NCBI GenBank assembly: GCA_946566685.1
Contig: CAMNXA010000025.1
Location: 1 to 45,101, forward strand
From: an uncultured Lachnospiraceae bacterium
Lineage (GTDB): Bacteria > Bacillota > Clostridia > Lachnospirales > Lachnospiraceae
DNA length: 45,101 nucleotides
Direction: 5' to 3'
Position numbers and translations under genes: made by a program. Shown here piece by piece: positions 9,536 through 18,684 of the stretch (positions are counted from its first letter, which is position 1; each line of letters starts with the position of its first letter). Below the pieces are notes generated by a model. That model was not told the origin of the DNA and ran no database searches. It worked only from the letters and a program-made list of their open reading frames with translations.

Positions 9536-10879
9536 ATGAATCTGAGAGAAATCGTGCTGGATATTTTGCTGGAATTATCCAGAGGGGATGAATACAGTAA
9601 CATTCTGATCTCGGCTGTGCTGGACAAGTATGATTATCTGGACGGCCGGGAGAAGGCTTTTATCAAGCGGGTGAGCGAGGGATGTATTGAGCGCAGGATA
9701 CAGATTGACTACGTGCTGGATCTGTATTCCAAAACGCCTGTGCGTAAGATGAAGCCGCTCATCCGGGAATTATTGCGGATGAGTACCTATCAGCTTCTTT
9801 TTATGGAGCATATTCCTGATGCGGCGGTCTGCAATGAGGCGGTCAAACTGGCCAAAAAGAGAAAATTCCAGGCCCTGCAGGGCTATGTGAACGGCGTTCT
9901 CAGAAATATTGCCAGAGGACGGGAGCAGATTGTTTATCCGGATCGGAATACTTCCTGCAAAGAATATCTTTCCGTCCGGTATTCCATGCCCCTGTGGCTG
10001 GTGGAACATTTTATGAATTCCTATGGTGAGGATTCCTGTGAAAAGATTTTACAGTCCTATCTGGAAAGAAGGTCGGTGGGAATCCGTCTGCGGGAAACTC
10101 TGCCGGCGGAAGAGAGGAAACGATTGATTGATACTTGGGAACAGGCAGGAATCCGGGTCAGGAAGCATCCTTATCTGCCGTATGCGGTAGAGTTGGAAGG
10201 CGCCGAGGGAATCCGCAGGATGAAAGGATACGCAGAGGGCCATTTTGCGGTGCAGGATGTCAGTTCCATGCTGGTGGTGGAGGCGGCTGGGATTATGCCG
10301 GGAGATACCGTTGTGGATGTCTGTGCGGCACCTGGCGGCAAGGCGCTTCATGCGGCGGATAAACTGGCCGGAACCGGACAGGTGATCGCCTGTGATGTGA
10401 CGGATTATAAGACGGCCAGAATCGTGGAAAATCAGACCCGGCTTGGAGTGCAGAATATGTCTGTCAGGATACAGGATGCACGCATTCCGGAATCTTCTCT
10501 GGTGGAGAAGGCGGATGTACTGCTGGTGGACGTGCCCTGTTCGGGGCTTGGCGTTATTGGCAGGAAGCAGGATATCAAATACAGGGTGATACCTCAGTCC
10601 CTGCGGGAGATCAACTGTTTGCAGAGAGAGATTGTTACTAATGTGGTAAAATATGTTAAGCCGGGCGGTATCATGCTGTACAGTACCTGTACCATGAACC
10701 CTTTGGAGAATGAAGAGACGGCGGCATGGATTTGTGAAGAACTGGACATGGAGAAGATAGACATCGCGCAGACTCTGCCTGAAGTGTTACGGCCGGATGT
10801 GAAGGAAAACGCCTTACAGCTTCTGCCGGGGGTGCACGAGACAGATGGCTTTTATATGGCGAAGTTCCGGAAGAGATAG
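9536..10879 (+). CDS. rsmB: 16S rRNA (cytosine-967-C5)-methyltransferase RsmB
   Basis: 447 residues. RsmB methylates C967 of 16S rRNA using S-adenosylmethionine. Residues 1-135 form the NusB-like RNA-binding domain (RELLRMSTYQLLFME, AVNEAVKLAK-like helix). The methyltransferase domain carries VDVCAAPGGKALHAA (motif I, about residue 260), DVPCSGLGVIGRK (motif IV with Pro-Cys) and YSTCTMNPLENE (motif VI with the catalytic Thr-Cys). Start chosen at ATG 9536, 11 nt after GGAG at 9521-9524; ATG 9527 and TTG 9512 are in-frame alternatives. Its last codons form unit 1 of a tandem repeat running to rlmN. Confidence 0.93.
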   Translation: MNLREIVLDILLELSRGDEYSNILISAVLDKYDYLDGREKAFIKRVSEGCIERRIQIDYVLDLYSKTPVRKMKPLIRELLRMSTYQLLFMEHIPDAAVCNEAVKLAKKRKFQALQGYVNGVLRNIARGREQIVYPDRNTSCKEYLSVRYSMPLWLVEHFMNSYGEDSCEKILQSYLERRSVGIRLRETLPAEERKRLIDTWEQAGIRVRKHPYLPYAVELEGAEGIRRMKGYAEGHFAVQDVSSMLVVEAAGIMPGDTVVDVCAAPGGKALHAADKLAGTGQVIACDVTDYKTARIVENQTRLGVQNMSVRIQDARIPESSLVEKADVLLVDVPCSGLGVIGRKQDIKYRVIPQSLREINCLQREIVTNVVKYVKPGGIMLYSTCTMNPLENEETAAWICEELDMEKIDIAQTLPEVLRPDVKENALQLLPGVHETDGFYMAKFRKR

Positions 10880-10955
10880 GAAATTCAGAAAGAGATAGGA
10901 AACTCCGGAAGAGATAGGAAATTCAGAAAGAGATAAGAAGTTCAAGAAGAGATAA
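10861..10955 (+). repeat. Five-copy 19-bp tandem repeat linking rsmB to rlmN
   Basis: Five uninterrupted 19-bp units (10861, 10880, 10899, 10918, 10937) of consensus GAAATTCAGAAAGAGATAG. The first unit is the end of the rsmB coding sequence (Lys-Phe-Arg-Lys-Arg-stop), and each later unit repeats the TAG or TAA. Units 2 and 4 differ only in the last base, and units 1 and 3 are near-identical. The rlmN ATG follows unit 5 directly, so the purine-rich AGAAGAGA of that unit must act as its ribosome site. Confidence 0.9.
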
Positions 10956-12017
10956 ATGGAAGCAGAAGAGAAGAAAGATATTAAAAAGGATATAAAATCC
11001 CTCACGCTGGAAGAATTAAAGGAAGAGATGATCGGACTTTCGGAGAAATCGTTCCGGGCAGTACAACTGTATGAGTGGATGCATAAAAAGCTGGTGCGCA
11101 GTTATGACGAGATGCAAAACATTCCCGCAGCGCTTAAGGAAAAGTGCCGGGAACGCTTCAACTATACGGCGCTTAGACTGATAGAGGTACAGGAGTCAAA
11201 GATAGATGGTACGAAGAAATACCTGTTTGCGCTTGCTGATGGTAATATGGTGGAGAGTGTCTTGATGCACTATAAGCATGGCAGTTCCGTCTGTATCTCT
11301 TCCCAGGCAGGATGTCGGATGGGATGCCGGTTCTGTGCTTCCACACTGGACGGTTTAAAGCGTAATCTTCTTCCCTCTGAAATGTTGGATCAGATTTATG
11401 CGATCACGAGAGAGAGCGGGGAGAGGGTTTCCAACGTGGTAGTCATGGGAACGGGAGAACCATTGGATAACTATGGGAATCTTCTGCGGTTTATCACCCT
11501 GCTCACGGATGAAAACGGCCTGCACATCAGCCAACGGAATCTGACCGTATCCACCTGCGGAATCGTGCCAAGAATGCGGGAACTTGCCCGGGAAAAATTA
11601 CAGATTACACTGGCCCTGTCCCTGCATGCGGCAACGGATGAAAAAAGAAGGGAACTGATGCCCATCGCCAATACCTATTCCCTGGCAGAACTGATGGAGG
11701 CCTGCACTTATTATTTTGCACAGACAGGCAGGAGAATTACCTTTGAATACAGTCTGGTGCGGGATGTCAATGATACGAAGCAGGATGCAAAGCAGCTGAC
11801 AGAACTGATAAAGGGACAGAACTGTCATGTCAATCTGATTCCCGTCAATCCAATTAAGGAAAGAGATTATGTGCAGTCGGAACGGCAGTCTGTGGAGGCT
11901 TTCCGGGACAGGCTGGTAAAGAGCGGCATCACCGCTACCATCCGCAGAGAGATGGGGCGTGATATCGATGGAGCCTGCGGGCAGCTCAGACGAAGGTTCC
12001 TGGAGAATCAGCCCTGA
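10956..12017 (+). CDS. rlmN: 23S rRNA (adenine-2503-C2)/tRNA methyltransferase RlmN
   Basis: 353 residues, a radical-SAM enzyme that methylates A2503 of 23S rRNA (and A37 of some tRNAs) through a protein-bound methyl-Cys intermediate. Seen: the N-terminal helical accessory domain (SFRAVQLYEWMHKK), the radical-SAM CRMGCRFCAS motif (CxxxCxxC) near residue 120, the VVMGTGEPLDNYGNL substrate loop, the ALSLHAATDEKR segment, and a C-terminal Cys near GACGQLR matching the methyl-carrying Cys. Absence of a Cfr-type arrangement favours RlmN over the resistance paralogue Cfr. The ATG directly abuts a tandem repeat. Confidence 0.93.
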   Translation: MEAEEKKDIKKDIKSLTLEELKEEMIGLSEKSFRAVQLYEWMHKKLVRSYDEMQNIPAALKEKCRERFNYTALRLIEVQESKIDGTKKYLFALADGNMVESVLMHYKHGSSVCISSQAGCRMGCRFCASTLDGLKRNLLPSEMLDQIYAITRESGERVSNVVVMGTGEPLDNYGNLLRFITLLTDENGLHISQRNLTVSTCGIVPRMRELAREKLQITLALSLHAATDEKRRELMPIANTYSLAELMEACTYYFAQTGRRITFEYSLVRDVNDTKQDAKQLTELIKGQNCHVNLIPVNPIKERDYVQSERQSVEAFRDRLVKSGITATIRREMGRDIDGACGQLRRRFLENQP

Positions 12018-12065
12018 AAATGACGGGGAAGAACCGGGGCAAGGGCATCCCTGAGGCTGTTATAC

Positions 12066-12094
12066 TTGCTCTTTTGATGCTGATATGTTAATAT
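12066..12094 (+). promoter_or_regulatory. Candidate promoter for the PP2C-kinase-rsgA operon
   Basis: TTGCTC (12066-12071), a 17-nt spacer and TAATAT (12089-12094). The -10 lies inside the inverted repeat GTTAATATTATTAAC (12087-12101), which could also be an operator. Pattern match only. Confidence 0.4.
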
Positions 12095-12128
12095 TATTAA
12101 CTGGTAAAAAGTCATGGAGGATAACACT

Positions 12129-12875
12129 GTGATCAGGTCTTATGCGTTGACAGATATCGGACAAAAAAGACAACTGAATCAGGATTATATTTACCGTTCG
12201 GAGACCCCTGTCGGGAATCTGCCCAATGTGTTCATTGTTGCGGATGGAATGGGGGGACATAATGCGGGGGATTATGCCTCCAGACTTGCGGTGGAGACCG
12301 TGGTGGAGGAGATCGGTGCTTCTTTTGAGAAAAATGCCGTTAAGATCTTGAACAATGCCATAAGGCGCGCTAACGAACAGCTGCGGAAGCGTGCCAGGGA
12401 AGATAAAGCTTTAAGCGGCATGGGGACAACAATCGTAGCGGCTACCTGCATTGGCAGATATCTGGAAGTGGCGAACGTAGGAGACAGCAGACTCTATGTG
12501 ATAAGCGATGAGATCAGACAGATTACACAGGATCATTCGCTGGTGGAAGAGATGGTACGCATGGGCGGCCTCGACAAGGAAACTGCCAGGAATCATCCGG
12601 ATAAAAATATCATCACGAGAGCGGTTGGCGCAAGACGTGATGTGGAGGTAGATTTTTTTAATGTAGAATTGCAGACGGGAGATCTGGTTTTACTTTGTTC
12701 TGACGGTTTGACAAACATGGTGGATGACGAGATGATATGCCGGATATTAAAAGGTGATGGAAATCTTGAGGACAGGGTAGAAGAATTGATGAAGACTGCC
12801 AATCAAAACGGCGGTAAGGATAATATTTCCGTGATTGTTATTGAGCTGTTAGCAGATGAGGTGAAACATGATTAA
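12129..12875 (+). CDS. PP2C-family Ser/Thr protein phosphatase (Stp/PrpC type)
   Basis: 248 residues. A metal-dependent phosphatase that reverses the activity of the Ser/Thr kinase encoded next to it. Bacterial PP2C motifs are in order: the N-terminal TDIGQKRQLNQDY, VADGMGGHNAGDYAS (metal Asp-Gly), GMGTTIVAA, ANVGDSRLYV, ITQDHSLVEE, LLCSDGLTNMV, and GGKDNISVIVIE at the end. GTG 12129 is chosen because GGAGG (12116-12120) lies 8 nt upstream. The nearby ATG at 12114 overlaps that ribosome site and so is unlikely. It overlaps the kinase gene by 8 bp, implying coupled translation. Confidence 0.92.
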   Translation: MIRSYALTDIGQKRQLNQDYIYRSETPVGNLPNVFIVADGMGGHNAGDYASRLAVETVVEEIGASFEKNAVKILNNAIRRANEQLRKRAREDKALSGMGTTIVAATCIGRYLEVANVGDSRLYVISDEIRQITQDHSLVEEMVRMGGLDKETARNHPDKNIITRAVGARRDVEVDFFNVELQTGDLVLLCSDGLTNMVDDEMICRILKGDGNLEDRVEELMKTANQNGGKDNISVIVIELLADEVKHD

Positions 12876-14976
12876 GATAGGGATGATGATAGGAGACCGG
12901 TATGAGATCCTGGAAAGGATCGGTACAGGCGGTATGTCGGATGTATATAAAGCCAAAGACCATAAACTGAACCGGTTTGTGGCAGTGAAAGTGCTGAAAC
13001 AGGAGTTCAGTGAAAACGCTAATTTTGTTTCCAAATTCCGGGTGGAAGCACAGGCGGCCGCCGGACTGATGCACCCCAATATCGTCAATGTTTATGATGT
13101 CGGGGAGGAACAGGAAATCTACTATATTGTCATGGAACTGGTGGAAGGCATTACCCTGAAAAAATATATCGAGAAGAAGGCAAGGCTTTCCGTGAAGGAG
13201 GCTATCAGTATTGCCATTCAGGTATCCATGGGCATTGAGGCGGCGCACAACAATCATATTATCCATCGTGATATCAAGCCGCAGAATATCATTATTTCCA
13301 AAGAAGGTAAAGTGAAGGTGACAGACTTTGGTATTGCCAAGGCGGCCACCAGCAACACCATTACTTCCAATGTGATGGGGTCTGTGCATTATACTTCGCC
13401 GGAGCAGGCCAGAGGTGGCTACAGTGATGAAAAGAGTGATATTTATTCCCTGGGCATCACCATGTTTGAGATGCTTACGGGACGGGTTCCCTTTAATGGG
13501 GAGACCACGGTGGCAATCGCGATCAAACATATACAGGAGGAACTGCCCTCTCCGAGAGATTATGTGCCGGAGATTCCGATCAGCGTAGAGCATATTGTGT
13601 GCAAATGCTGCCAGAAAAGTCCGGACAGAAGATATCAGTCCATGGCGGAACTAATCGTGGATTTGAAACAGTCCCTGATCAATCCGGATGAAGATTTTGT
13701 GAAAGTGATCGATCCTGATGAAGAGGCTTCTACCAGAATGATCACGGACAGGGATATGGTGCAGATTAAGCGCCAGTCCGATAGCAGGGATTCCATGGAT
13801 GAGGCGATGCGTCTTAGAAGAAATAACGCACGCACTTATGAGGAATATGATGACGATGACGAAGAGGATGATGAGGACTGGGAGGATGACGAGGAAGATT
13901 ATGATCCCAGGATGGAGAAGGTCACCACGATCCTGGCGGTGGTAGCGGCGCTTCTGGTCGGCGGTATCCTGATCTTTTTCGTAGGCAGGACGCTGGGCGT
14001 GTTCAGCATGGGAACAGGAGAAGCGGATGCGGAACAGGAGACTGTGGAGCAGGTAGAAATGATCCGTGTGGTAGGCATGGATGTGGATGAGGCAAAACGG
14101 GAACTTCTGGCACTTGGTCTGACGCCGGAGATTCAGTATGAGGTGTCAACCGCGTATAAAGAGGGAACTGTCCTGCGCGCCAGTGTTCAGGATGGTATCA
14201 TGGTAGATAAAAACAGTAACGTTATCCTCACAGTAGCACAGGAGACAGAGGGGATAACAGTTCCGTCAGTGACGGGTAAATCCCAGGAGGAGGCCACTTC
14301 GATTCTGGAGAAAGAGGGATTTGTAGTCAATGCCGTTGAAAGTTACGATGCTTCTGTGGAAAACGGCTTTGTCATTTCCCAGTCGCCGGAGGCGAATACG
14401 ATGGCGCCGGAAGGTTCTTCCATTATCATAAGGATCAGCCAGGGGTCGGAGGAGAATAAAGTCAGGGTTCCCAATGTGATCGGTATGACAGAGATGGATG
14501 CTACGGCTCTTTTGACGGAAAGTGATCTTGTGGTGGGTACCGTTACAGAAGAGGAAAACGATGATCCTGCTCTGGCGGATAAAGTATGTTACCAGAGTTA
14601 TTCCATGGGTTCCTATGTGGATAAAGGAACGGCAATCGATATCAGGATCAGCATAGGGCCGGCCCAGCAGATGTATCGTTATGCAGAGGGGATTGCAGGG
14701 CCCACAGAGGATGCGGAATATCAGGGCGGTATGCTGGTGAATGTCATCGTCACAGCGGCAGACGGCACACAGCTTTTGAATACACAGACGTCAACCTTTC
14801 CGGTGACGGCTAACTTTACAGGCATTAAGTCCCCTACTGGTGTGATCACATTTACCTTTACAGTGGAGAGGCAGGAAACTACGACAACAGATCCTGAGAC
14901 CGGGGAAACGGTGACGATACCAGGGTCATCGGAGACCAAGACGGTGCACCGTCCAGTTACTTTTGTGGAAGAGTAG
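12868..14976 (+). CDS. PASTA-domain Ser/Thr protein kinase (PrkC/Stk type)
   Basis: 702 residues, a membrane receptor kinase that senses muropeptides or lipid II and controls wall growth, dormancy exit and related functions in Firmicutes. Residues about 12-270 are a Hanks-type kinase: IGTGGMSDVYKA glycine loop, VAVKVLK lysine, HRDIKPQNII catalytic loop, DFGIAKA and the activation segment Thr-rich stretch. A very acidic linker (near residues 325-350, EEYDDDDEEDDEDWEDDEED) precedes one membrane helix at about 352-375. Outside are three PASTA repeats (starting near VVGMDVDEAKRELL, ITVPSVTGKSQEEA, VRVPNVIGMTEMDA) and a Thr-rich tail. ATG 12868 follows GAGGTG. Confidence 0.93.
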   Translation: MIKIGMMIGDRYEILERIGTGGMSDVYKAKDHKLNRFVAVKVLKQEFSENANFVSKFRVEAQAAAGLMHPNIVNVYDVGEEQEIYYIVMELVEGITLKKYIEKKARLSVKEAISIAIQVSMGIEAAHNNHIIHRDIKPQNIIISKEGKVKVTDFGIAKAATSNTITSNVMGSVHYTSPEQARGGYSDEKSDIYSLGITMFEMLTGRVPFNGETTVAIAIKHIQEELPSPRDYVPEIPISVEHIVCKCCQKSPDRRYQSMAELIVDLKQSLINPDEDFVKVIDPDEEASTRMITDRDMVQIKRQSDSRDSMDEAMRLRRNNARTYEEYDDDDEEDDEDWEDDEEDYDPRMEKVTTILAVVAALLVGGILIFFVGRTLGVFSMGTGEADAEQETVEQVEMIRVVGMDVDEAKRELLALGLTPEIQYEVSTAYKEGTVLRASVQDGIMVDKNSNVILTVAQETEGITVPSVTGKSQEEATSILEKEGFVVNAVESYDASVENGFVISQSPEANTMAPEGSSIIIRISQGSEENKVRVPNVIGMTEMDATALLTESDLVVGTVTEEENDDPALADKVCYQSYSMGSYVDKGTAIDIRISIGPAQQMYRYAEGIAGPTEDAEYQGGMLVNVIVTAADGTQLLNTQTSTFPVTANFTGIKSPTGVITFTFTVERQETTTTDPETGETVTIPGSSETKTVHRPVTFVEE

Positions 14977-15028
14977 ACAGGCAACAAAAGTCTGGGCAGC
15001 ATCGTGAAAGAGATAGCTGAAGGAGAGT

Positions 15029-15907
15029 ATGCAGGGAAAAATCATCAAGGGAATTGCCGGATTCTATTATGTCCATGTGGAGGGACAGGGAATCTATGAG
15101 TGCAAAGCCAAAGGAATATTCAGAAAAGAGCATGTAAAACCGTTGGTCGGTGATAATGTGGATATGGACGTGCTGGATGAAAGAGACAGACTTGGCAATA
15201 TCCGCGGGATCTGGCCGCGAAAGAGTGCACTCATCCGGCCGGCGGTAGCCAATGTAGATCAGGCGTTGATTCTGTTTGCGATTGTGAAGCCGAATCCCAA
15301 TTTTAATCTGTTGGATCGATTTTTGATCCGCATGGAAAGGCAGCATCTTCCCACGCTCATCTGCTTCAACAAACAGGACATTGCGACCAGTGAGGAGAAG
15401 GAGTCTTTGCGCAGGGCATATGAGACCTGCGGATATCAGGTGCTTTTTATCAGTGCTCTGGAAAATGAGGGTCTGGAGGAGGTACGAGGACTGCTTCATG
15501 GGAAAACTACCACCCTGGCTGGGCCAAGCGGTGTCGGTAAATCCTCCCTGATCAATAAGCTGTCTCCGGCAGCAAACATGGAAACCGGGGCTATCAGTGA
15601 GAAAATAGAACGGGGCAGGCATACGACCAGACATTCCGAGATCATAGCACTGGGAGAGGAGACTTATCTTGTAGATACGCCGGGCTTTACGTCCCTTGAT
15701 ATCTCTGAGATTACGAAAGAGGAACTGGGGAGATATTATCCTGAATTTATACAGTATGAACCGCTGTGCAAATTCCGGGGCTGTGCCCACATGAGCGAGC
15801 CTTCCTGCGGTGTCAAAGATGCCGTGGAGGCAGGAAAGATCAGCCGGGTGCGGTATGAGAACTACAGGGTGCTGTATCAGGAGTTAAAAGAAGTAAAACG
15901 ATATTAA
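15029..15907 (+). CDS. rsgA: Ribosome small-subunit-dependent GTPase RsgA
   Basis: 292 residues, a circularly permuted GTPase that assists late 30S maturation. Layout: an N-terminal OB fold (GKIIKGIAGFYYVHVEGQGIYECKA region), then permuted G motifs in the order G4 CFNKQDIA, G1 GPSGVGKSSLINKL, G3 DTPGFTSLDI, and a C-terminal zinc motif CKFRGCAHMSEPSC. It follows the PASTA kinase in the gene order common in Firmicutes. The usual downstream neighbours rpe and thiN are absent, and a terminator follows instead. Confidence 0.95.
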   Translation: MQGKIIKGIAGFYYVHVEGQGIYECKAKGIFRKEHVKPLVGDNVDMDVLDERDRLGNIRGIWPRKSALIRPAVANVDQALILFAIVKPNPNFNLLDRFLIRMERQHLPTLICFNKQDIATSEEKESLRRAYETCGYQVLFISALENEGLEEVRGLLHGKTTTLAGPSGVGKSSLINKLSPAANMETGAISEKIERGRHTTRHSEIIALGEETYLVDTPGFTSLDISEITKEELGRYYPEFIQYEPLCKFRGCAHMSEPSCGVKDAVEAGKISRVRYENYRVLYQELKEVKRY

Positions 15908-15918
15908 TGTTGTATCAG

Positions 15919-15960
15919 TCCGTTATCTGTTATGGGTACATAATGGGTAGCGGATTTTTT
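15919..15960 (+). terminator. Rho-independent terminator after rsgA
   Basis: The arms 15919-15933 and 15940-15954 pair along 15 bp when G-U pairs are allowed, with a 6-nt loop, and T6 follows. It closes the long housekeeping block before the siroheme region. Confidence 0.78.
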
Positions 15961-16096
15961 GTATCTGTCCATCCGCAATTGCTTTTTTGGCCCATTTATG
16001 GCATGATAAATAAAGAAAATATCGGTTAATAAAACAATAGAGGACATAGACAGGACGTCCTTTTTGGGAAAACAAATCTTAGCAAGGAGGTATGTT

Positions 16097-18682
16097 ATGA
16101 AGTTATTGGTGATTGGCGGTGTGGCGGCAGGTACAAAGGCCGCTGCGAAATTTAAGAGGGTAAATCCGGAGGCGGAAGTTACCATTGTCACGAAAGGAAA
16201 AGATATTTCCTATGCGGGATGTGGGCTTCCCTATTATGTGGGCGGAGCCATTCCGGAGAAAGAACAGCTGATTGTGAACACACCGGAAAAATACAGTTCT
16301 CTTACAGGGGCAATGGTCTATTCCCAGCGGGAAGTGGTAGCGCTTGACCCTGCCGGGAAGAAAGCGACAGCCCGCAATATCCGCACAGGAGCAGAGGAAA
16401 TCTATGAGTATGATGCCTGTATCGTAGCCGTAGGGGCTTCTCCATTGGTTCCGCCTCTGCCGGGGTTAAATCTGCCGGGTGTTTTTGTGATGCGGACACC
16501 GGATGACGCCATTGAGACAAGGGATTATATTGCAAGAGACGGTGTGAAACGTGCCGTGGTAGTGGGCGGCGGTTTTATTGGTCTGGAAGTGGCAGAGAAT
16601 CTGCTGGAGAAAGGTCTGTCGGTGACCCTGATTGATATGGCGCCGCAGATCATGCCGGGGTTTGACGCGGAGATGGCAGATTATGCGGTGCGGCATCTGG
16701 CAAAGAAGGGCATTAAGGTAATGACAGCCACAAAACTGGAAGGTGTGACGGGAGAGGAGAGAGCGGAAGGCGTGCAGACAGATAAAGGGCTGCTTCCTGC
16801 GGATGTGGTAGTTCTCTCCATTGGTATCCGTCCGAATACAGGATTTTTGCAGGATACCGGGATGGAAATGTTTAAGGGGACAATCCTGGTGGATGAGAAG
16901 ATGGCGACCAATCTGCCGGATATCTACGCGGCCGGTGACTGTGCTATGGTGAAGAACCGTCTTACCGGAGAAAGACAATGGTCGCCCATGGGGTCTTCCG
17001 CCAACATGGAAGGCAGGACGCTGGCGCTCTCGCTGGGCGGACGGGATGTGTCTTATCCGGGTGTCCTGGGTACCGGCGTAGTAAAATTGCCGGGACTGTC
17101 CGGGGGCAGGACAGGATTGTCGGAGGAGCAGGCCAAAGCGGCGGGGTATGAGCCTATCTGTGTTCTGGCAGTGACGGATGACAAGGCACATTATTATCCC
17201 GGCAGCGCCTGGTTTGCGATCAAACTGGTGGCGGATACGGCAACCCACAAATTGCTGGGAATCCAGGTGTTGGGACCGGGTGCCATAGATAAGGTGACGG
17301 ATATCGGTGTGATGGCGGTGACCTTCGGGGCCACGCTGGAGCAGATGACCTGTCTGGATCTGTCTTATGCGCCTCCTTTTTCCACAGCGATCCATCCTTT
17401 TGTACAGGCCGTACATATGCTTTTGAATAAGATCCATGGGGATTTGGACAGCTTCACGCCGGCGGAATATCTGGCGGGAGCGGCCAGGGAATATCGTGTT
17501 ATCGATGTGAATCCGGCAGGTCCTACGATCGCTGGTGCGACTTATGTGGATTTACTGAAAGTAAAAGGGGAAGTGCCGGGACTTGGCAAAGATGAGAAAT
17601 TACTGCTTGTCTGCGCGAAGGGTAAGAGGGCATATCTGTTACAGAACAGACTGAAACGCTATGGGTATACCAACACGAAGGTGCTGGAAGGTTCTTCATT
17701 CTTCAATGTGGTGAAAGTGGAGAGTAAGCCGGGCATGGTGACGGTTCCGGCAGAAGAAATTACCCGGGTGAAGGCTCTTGGCTGTCTGCACAATAAGGGG
17801 ACGGACAATTTTAATGTCCGTGTGATTACCAGGAACGGTAAGATTACTTCGGCAGAGCATAAAAAGATTGCGGAAGCGGCGCAGCTGTTTGGAAGCGGAG
17901 ATGTGGTCATGACAACGCGTCTGACCATGGAAATTGTGGGAGTGCCTTTTGATAAGATTGAGGATGTGAGGGCATTTCTGGCGGAAGAAGGACTGGAGAC
18001 AGGAGGTACCGGCTCTAAAGTGCGTCCGGTGGTGGCATGTAAGGGAACGACCTGTCAGTATGGTCTGTTAGATTCCTATGCATTGTCTGACAAGATACAT
18101 GAACGTTTCTTCCATGGTTACGCTTCTGTGAAACTGCCGCATAAGTTTAAGATCGCGGTGGGCGGCTGTCCAAATAACTGTGTGAAGCCTGATCTGAATG
18201 ATTTTGGTATCGTGGGACAGAAAGTACCGGTAATCGATCTGGAGAAATGTCATGGCTGTAAGATCTGTCAGGTTTCGCTGGCATGTCCGGTGGAGGCGTC
18301 CCAGGTAGTAGACGGCAAACTGGTGATAGATCCTGACAAGTGTAATAACTGTGGACGTTGTGTGGGCAAGTGTCCGTTTAAGGCATCGGAAGAAAGCCAG
18401 TATGGTTATCGAATCTACATTGGCGGACGCTGGGGCAAGAGAGTGGCTCACGGACAGAAGCTTGATAAGATATTCCTGGATGAAGAAGAAGTACTTTCCG
18501 TTTTGGAGAAGGCAATCTTGTTGTTCCGGGAACAGGGACATACGGGAGAACGTTTTGCTGATACCATCAGCAGACTGGGATTTGAAAATGTACAGGAACA
18601 GTTACTTGTGGATGATCTGCTTGCGCGAAAGGAAGAGATCATTGGGGCGAAGCTGCATTTGAAGGGCGGCGCTACCTGCTAA
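16097..18682 (+). CDS. Fusion: CoA-disulfide-reductase-like flavoprotein, rhodanese, siroheme reductase-like domain and 2[4Fe-4S] ferredoxin
   Basis: 861 residues. Residues 1-445: FAD/NAD(P)-dependent pyridine nucleotide-disulfide oxidoreductase with VIGGVAAGTKAAA at the N-terminus, redox Cys42 in SYAGCGLPYY (as in CoA-disulfide reductases), NAD motif VVGGGFIGLEVAENL, FAD motif IYAAGDCA, and a dimerisation domain. About 465-545: rhodanese-like, Cys506 in LVCAKGKRAY. About 565-710: sulfite/nitrite reductase-like half, with C648-x5-C653 (CKGTTC) and C691-x3-C695 (CPNNC), the siroheme-[4Fe-4S] ligand pattern. About 712-765: two [4Fe-4S] clusters (CHGCKICQ, CNNCGRCVGKCP). AAGGAGGT at 16084-16091 sets the start. 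Reaction unknown; electron flow from NAD(P)H to a sulfur or nitrogen oxide is an inference. Siroheme synthesis genes follow. Confidence 0.85.
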   Translation: MKLLVIGGVAAGTKAAAKFKRVNPEAEVTIVTKGKDISYAGCGLPYYVGGAIPEKEQLIVNTPEKYSSLTGAMVYSQREVVALDPAGKKATARNIRTGAEEIYEYDACIVAVGASPLVPPLPGLNLPGVFVMRTPDDAIETRDYIARDGVKRAVVVGGGFIGLEVAENLLEKGLSVTLIDMAPQIMPGFDAEMADYAVRHLAKKGIKVMTATKLEGVTGEERAEGVQTDKGLLPADVVVLSIGIRPNTGFLQDTGMEMFKGTILVDEKMATNLPDIYAAGDCAMVKNRLTGERQWSPMGSSANMEGRTLALSLGGRDVSYPGVLGTGVVKLPGLSGGRTGLSEEQAKAAGYEPICVLAVTDDKAHYYPGSAWFAIKLVADTATHKLLGIQVLGPGAIDKVTDIGVMAVTFGATLEQMTCLDLSYAPPFSTAIHPFVQAVHMLLNKIHGDLDSFTPAEYLAGAAREYRVIDVNPAGPTIAGATYVDLLKVKGEVPGLGKDEKLLLVCAKGKRAYLLQNRLKRYGYTNTKVLEGSSFFNVVKVESKPGMVTVPAEEITRVKALGCLHNKGTDNFNVRVITRNGKITSAEHKKIAEAAQLFGSGDVVMTTRLTMEIVGVPFDKIEDVRAFLAEEGLETGGTGSKVRPVVACKGTTCQYGLLDSYALSDKIHERFFHGYASVKLPHKFKIAVGGCPNNCVKPDLNDFGIVGQKVPVIDLEKCHGCKICQVSLACPVEASQVVDGKLVIDPDKCNNCGRCVGKCPFKASEESQYGYRIYIGGRWGKRVAHGQKLDKIFLDEEEVLSVLEKAILLFREQGHTGERFADTISRLGFENVQEQLLVDDLLARKEEIIGAKLHLKGGATC

Positions 18683-18684
18683 AA

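Noticed and set aside
16466..17437. Minus-strand open frame of 323 codons opposite the siroheme fusion gene
   Set aside because: Its composition (His/Arg/Gln-rich) is the usual shadow of a G+C-rich coding strand, and the plus-strand protein is clear.
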